Assembly (NCBI GenBank): GCA_037576195.1
Contig: CM075102.1
Location: 30,686,745 to 30,750,744, forward strand
Reading direction: 5' to 3'
Length of the DNA stretch: 64,000 nucleotides
Source of the DNA: Phytoseiulus persimilis
Lineage: Eukaryota > Arthropoda > Arachnida > Mesostigmata > Phytoseiidae
In this document: positions 58,686-64,000 of the stretch, in pieces
Layout: each line of letters starts with the position of its first letter
Numbering within the stretch: the stretch's first letter is position 1
The notes under the pieces: model-generated
The model's input: only the letters and a program-made list of their open reading frames with translations
Databases searched by the model: none
Told to the model about the DNA's origin: nothing
Position numbers and translations under genes: made by a program

Positions 58686-61600
58686 TCGACAGCACCTGAT
58701 GAGGGTTGTCTCCTCTCTCCCCGGAAGCTTTCCAAGTTGCGAGCGCTTTTTAGAGCGAAATATCTCGACACGAGAAACGAGGTGGAGGCGACAGTTCCGC
58801 TGAAGCCAGCAAAAACTAACAGGCGGCTCATGACCTGGGAGGAGGATAAGACCCCACGCTGGGGGAGGGCATAAAAACTGAACTCGGTCGCTCCTATTTC
58901 GAGAAAGATGTCGAGACCATACAATAGCATCTTCTTTTTCCTTCTTTCCCCATTTCCGTCTCCCCCCCCCCCTCAGTCAAGGACGGCGTTTGTTGAGCTC
59001 GGGACCCCTCCAATTTACTCGGGTCGGCCAGATACACAGATAACAAGCTCACTATATGTATCCAAGAATGAGCGTTGGAAGTGAATTCTCCCGTCTCGAC
59101 CGGCACTTCCGACACATCGGTGGAACCAATGAATGGTTCCTGGCTAGCTCGGGCAGAGGAGCAATTTGGAACCGCTCCCCGCTGGTCTGGAGAACCGGCA
59201 TTAGCCGGGAAGTTCGTGGCTCGTAAAGGCTCGTTGCAAGCCGAGACAATAGAACGAGAGCCGTTAGCCACCCAAAGGTTCATTGGCACAGTCCGGGAGG
59301 CTTCTCGGACAATATGAAGATCTTTTTCGTCAACGCAACGACCTTGTCCCTCGACACTTGCACCACCCTCTCTGGCTGTAGAGGATTTAGGGCGCCGAGC
59401 GATCTGGAAGAGGCCCGGGAACGAGAGTCTCATTCCTCAGGATCGAGATCTAAACCCCCCACGGGTAAGATCTCGCTGGAACATCATGCGCCGGCCGACG
59501 CTACAGAAGCCTTCTCAGGGGGAAGTTGTGAAGTTTCTCAGCCAAAACTGCATCATCCATTACTCTTGTGACGGTGGAGCTGCTTAAATATTCAGGCTGG
59601 AACTCCGTCGAGTCGAACTCTGTTGAAAGAGACGCGTGCTGGCACCCCGAAAAGTTGGATTGCCTGTCGAATCCCTGTTCCTGACATGAAATGGCGTGGA
59701 AAACGCACCACACGCGCCGAACGAATGTCAAAAAAGGGAAACCATCGGAGAAAACAATGATATTGAGATCGAGAGGAAGGCTGTTGTTCTCGCTGCCTCC
59801 TTCGTAGCGGAGAGTCGCCACTAGAGTTGACAATTGGGATTTACGACTTGGGGTAAACGGAACGCGACAAGGCCGTGTCCGATCGTAGAGGAGAGAAAAA
59901 GTGCGTCATTGCCGTCAAGCGAGTCGTTGGCTTGTGCGCATCACCGCCGCAAAGCCGCAAACCCCACGCGAAGAGATCCGGATAGCGGGACGTTTTCTCC
60001 TGAGACGCCTCGACTTCCGAGTGCCCACACTTGGCTGCTTCGTTTGGATTTGATGAAGTGTCGAATCTATTGACTGGGCCTCCGTCCCGTTCGTCTTCAT
60101 CGCTCGTCGGGCGCGCCAATACTTCTCGGTGAATAACTCGGCGGCAGGCGGGTTTGTCGCCTGTATTTGTTGCCGCGAGAATCCCAACAGCGGAGGGATG
60201 GCTGCTCAGTCTAGGAAAATCCGGCCGGAGAGACGTAGGAAGGAGACGAGGATACAGCGGCTCGGGATCGGAACGACGGAGCTCACAAAGGAGACCGCCG
60301 TGCGGTCGCAAGTAACGACAAACGAACGACGGATCAAGAGAATATAATACTTGTTGTCGTAGATTAACTACTAAGCAGTGGTAGTGGCGGTCGTTCCGGC
60401 CAGCGTCGCCAGCAGCCATGGAATAAAGCCTCGCTTCACTCTGTCTGTTGCTCGTGTCGCCGGGCGGTCTGTCCGCTCGCTGGATGCTTAGACGGCGTAT
60501 CGTATCCAATTGGGCCTGTCCTCATTACGTTGAGGCGAGCGTCAACATCTGGCACCAGAAGCAGGCCTATATAGTTCGTCTTCCCTGTTCCTCTTCGTGT
60601 TCTTCCATGTCGCCCGCTTCCACAATGCTTGTCGTCGTCGTCGCTCCCCCCGCCGTCTCTAAGAACGACGGGGAGCCGTGGCTCAGGAATCGGTGAATCT
60701 TGGGCTTCGGCAGAGCACGCGTAGAGGACGGATAAAGGGAGAAGAATAAGAAGACCATCCTCTTTCTTGTAACTGTCGCATGCATAATTCTTTCACTGTC
60801 TGAGACCCTTACGCCCTGCCTTCTCTCCTCCTCCCCGCGGACGACAGAGGCGACGCGATGCCCGAAAGTCCCCTAAGGACGCTCCATGACAGCTCGTCGA
60901 CTTTTCCGTCCCTCACTATCAGTATTTCCCCGAAACGTAACTGACACTCGCGAATTCTCACTTACTGCAGTGGGGGCATCCATTAAATGCTAACGGCGAC
61001 CGACGGGCGAATATATCAAACTGCTCAGCTGGGGTGCAACCCTCGTGTTCCGCGCTCTGAATGAATTTTCCCCCTCCTCTCAAGCTGATCTCCGACGTGC
61101 CGAAAATGCTGGGCCGCGGAGGCGCAACCGAGTCGCACAGACTCCGATGCTCTGGAAAGTTTGGGGCGCACAGAGCTAACCAGCGTTCCGAACCAGAGCG
61201 ACGCAGTCAGTCGCCATCATAGGAACGTGGACATAACAGGGAGAGCTCCTCTGCCAGTCCTGGGTGAGGAAGGTAGAAATGGAATCGATCAAGCGATCTA
61301 ATAAATCCTCGGTGTCGATTATGTGAGTCTCCTCATCTTGAGCGCTGTAAACTGCTGACTGTGGATTTGAGTCTTCGAGGGGGAAGCCTTGAAATCTCCC
61401 TCCGTCGTTGCGAAGCGTTGTGAACAGAAACCCCCCTTTTACGATTCCCTCTGCGAACAGCTGCGAGGCGCTCGTGCCCCACTGTTTGTGCCGTACTCTG
61501 ATGAGAGATATTTTGAGAATATTTTCATAATCCCTAATAGGAGAGGACTGTGACTGTTTCGGCGTCAGCCCCCAATGCGGGAGCCATCGTACCCGATCTG

Positions 61601-64000
61601 GAATGGGAAATGTACCGATTACTGTGTTTCCCGTTCTTGGAGGGCCGCCCCTTCATCATTTCGGAGATCGGAAATTCGTCCTTCCAGTGGAGCAAGTGCG
61701 TCTGTAGCAGCCTGCTCGACCGTACACATATTCCAGTTGGCTACGGCTGTTACATCTTCGTTGCCACACTCCGGACGACAGCTTGACAAGTTCTTGCGAT
61801 CGAAAAAAACTAGAACCGAATGATCAGCGTTCAAGTCTAGGACGCACTGGCGACTCCCTCGATCGAGCCCCAAAGGCCCTGTTTTCGGATGACTTGTCGG
61901 GCATGGTTCGCATGAATCGGAAGCGTGTTTCTGTGGACATTCATCTCAGAGATGTAGTCGGAACAAATGTGGAACTCATCTATCACATCCACCACTGGAG
62001 CGTGGCCCGGTGTTCACGACTTTTCTCTGGCTTGTTGAGAGTAATGCTCTCAAAAACTTCTCCCGTGTAAAAGAGTTTGCCCGACTTCAAGATACTATCC
62101 GTTTATATTTTGGGTTGTCTGCATACTCGCCAGTCTGTTATGATAACCGGGCCTGAGTTATCAGGAGGCCGGCCGATTCTTGGAGAGAATAAACGATTCC
62201 CGTTGAAGATCTGAGTTCCAAAATCCCGCGTACTGCAGTGCTTCAAGTATCATTAAGTTCGAAGCCGCGGCTGCGCATTGAGAGAAAGGAAATAGCAACG
62301 GTCTCGAGATGCCCAAGGGCGGCAAAAACTCCCGCGATGTTCAGAGGCCAGCGTCTGCGTAAAACTATGGACTTATCTGATTTTGAAACAATGACGGGCT
62401 CCGTTCTCTCTAGTGCGTCTCTATATGATGTCAGGCAGCAACGGCGACGCACAAAAGAGCTCGCTGAGGCGTTCAGAGCCGTGAGAGAAAATCCTGCCAT
62501 TCGAGACCTACAACTGCGGCCAGCCGGTCGAATGGGAAACTTGCTGCTGATTATTTTGTTCACATCTCCCGCTTCTTGGGAGGGAGAGGGAGGGGGGGGT
62601 GAATCCCCGCTTGATCCTGAAACTCTGAGCGGAATCGTGATTCTATCTATAAACGAATTCTGGCGTGCCCAGGAGTGCCAGCTTGGGGAGCTTTTTCGCT
62701 TGCACGAGGCGAGGCTGCCCGTGGCAGTCCCAAGAGACACATATGTCTGCGAGCTCTGGTTTCACGTCACCGCCGCGCACAGCCCATTTTTCGGAAATTT
62801 CAATGTAGCAAGGCCCCACTTCCACGCAGCAGGATGACGTCGGGATGGAGAATGGGACTCTAGAGGAGGAATGGTGACTGCTTTCGAGTAGAATATACCG
62901 CTAGCTCAGGGTTTGGGTGAGAATCGTTTATCAGGACGATATGATCTGTGAGCTCAAAGCTCACGATTTCATCTATCGTTCAGTGTTCCCGACGCAGACA
63001 TCAATACATCCCAACGTCATGTTCCGTTGGCTCGTTATGAGAGCTGCTCGTAGAGATCGCCTGAGTTCCCTCCTTTCCCTCTACGCAGTTTCAGCTGGAG
63101 AAGCTCTCCAACCGGATGGGCCTCCCTGGTGAGCCATGATGGAGCTAGGCAAGGAAGTGAAGTTCTTCCTTGTGATACAGCGAGCTTTCTCGGGGAGCCA
63201 GTCAAGAACTGAGAGTTTCGGTACAAAATTAGGCACAGAAACTTTCCAAGCCAACAGGGACGAGCCCAGCTCAAAAATTAGGAGTCTGAACATCGTTCGC
63301 CCGACGAAAGTTCAGCCTGTGCCCATTTTATTTGCACGCCATTCGACCCTGCTTTCCGATGCTTGCTGATCCTCGAGCCGATCCACCTCTGCAATCGTTC
63401 GGACGGACGCCAGGGAGCGCCGGTACCGGAAGAAAACAAGTTGTAGTCAGCGTTTAAGCATGAGGACCTGCCCACTGATGAGACGAAAAACGAATCGGGT
63501 CCTGCCCCGAATTCGGAGGGAAGCGCACCGCCACAGACAGGACATGGCATTGCGAAATCTTTGGAAGTTATCATTGGAGTTTGCAAGGTCAGGAATTATT
63601 AATCAATCACCATCCATCCATACATGGATTTGCGGCCAGATGAATGGATGGATTGATGAATTATGCCTCATTGCCATGAGAAATGATGACTGATCAGCCA
63701 TCAGAAACCCATTCGTCAATCTCCCTTCATGGATAGATGTGGGGGGAAGTGATTAATGCCTGATATTCCAAGCTCTAGCGATCAGCCAGGTGTGAGGCGA
63801 TGACGCTCATGCCGAGGCAGAAGCGACTTCGAATTCACAGATCTGTTGGAAGAAGCTTATATTCGCTCTGCCTCCGTCTCCTGTAGTTTTTTCTCGCTCA
63901 GCGTTTTTCCCCACCAGTCGCCTTTCGTTCTATTATCACGAAACCTGGCTGCGAATGAACGGGTCCACTGAAGTCTTATCGAAAGCCCCGTCTTAATGAA
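58686..64000. other. no supportable gene; simple repeats
   Basis: A 222-codon minus frame (60509-59841) and plus frames at 61550-62837 (starting at GTG codons) lack recognisable motifs. A minus frame at 59833-59501 reads tolerably but without a start. GTC repeats lie at 60631-60645 and inverted tetranucleotide repeats at 63612-63653. Confidence 0.4.
63612..63653. repeat. inverted ATCC tetranucleotide arrays
   Basis: ATCCATCCAT (63612-63621) and ATGGATGGAT (63644-63653) pair perfectly across a 22-base loop. Microsatellite-derived hairpin. Confidence 0.8.

Noticed and set aside
59841..60509. 222-codon minus-strand gene
   Set aside because: Starts at a TTG, no motif, low-information composition; probably stop-poor sequence.

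Overview
The window looks like eukaryotic, probably arthropod, genomic DNA. Base composition is balanced (I estimate near 50% GC). There are no long gene-dense ORFs or bacterial operons. It carries decayed BEL/Pao-like retrotransposon fragments, two tRNA-headed SINE copies with target-site duplications, simple repeats, a 228-base assembly gap and several short open stretches bounded by good splice signals. A mite or tick relative would fit, but that is inference from the repeat content and no gene here identifies the species.

Left third (1-24 kb): mostly a transposon graveyard. Plus-strand fragments resembling BEL/Pao pol or gag lie near 0.5-1.9 kb (RNase H to integrase), 3.4-4.1 kb (reverse transcriptase), 8.2-8.5 kb (weak gag knuckle), 13.8-16.4 kb (protease-like to RNase H), 19.06-19.29 kb (gag zinc knuckles) and 21.48-21.69 kb (integrase zinc-binding region). 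All are frame-broken. A young SINE (14.39-14.67 kb, 15-bp target duplication) sits inside the 13.8-16.4 kb relic; its sister copy is at 22.57-22.84 kb. A 21-bp minisatellite (14 full units) lies at 8.97-9.28 kb, directly after an ORF with two CX2C pairs. The best candidate host gene is at 17.17-17.77 kb: a TATA-like box, an ATG, two membrane segments and a C-terminal half in a shifted frame.

Middle (24-38 kb): mostly unannotatable sequence. Candidate spliced 3' ends on the plus strand lie at 26.10-26.41 kb and 35.20-35.62 kb, and a striking 39-bp palindrome at 29.04 kb. A TATA-like box with a short first-exon-like ORF is at 36.57 kb.

Right part (38-64 kb): rich in tri- and tetranucleotide repeats, hairpins and G-runs, as in large introns or regulatory DNA. 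Two minus-strand candidate first coding exons stand out, at 51.19-51.07 kb (ATG to a consensus AG|GTGAGT donor, with a strong acceptor 294 nt on) and 58.69-58.59 kb. A minus-strand BEL/Pao-like relic lies at 54.8-55.4 kb.

I find no evidence for a complete, novel multi-gene system. The items most worth checking are the frame-broken membrane protein, the SINE family, the two minus-strand first exons and the perfect palindrome. All gene calls are from reading translations by eye; none was tested by database search.
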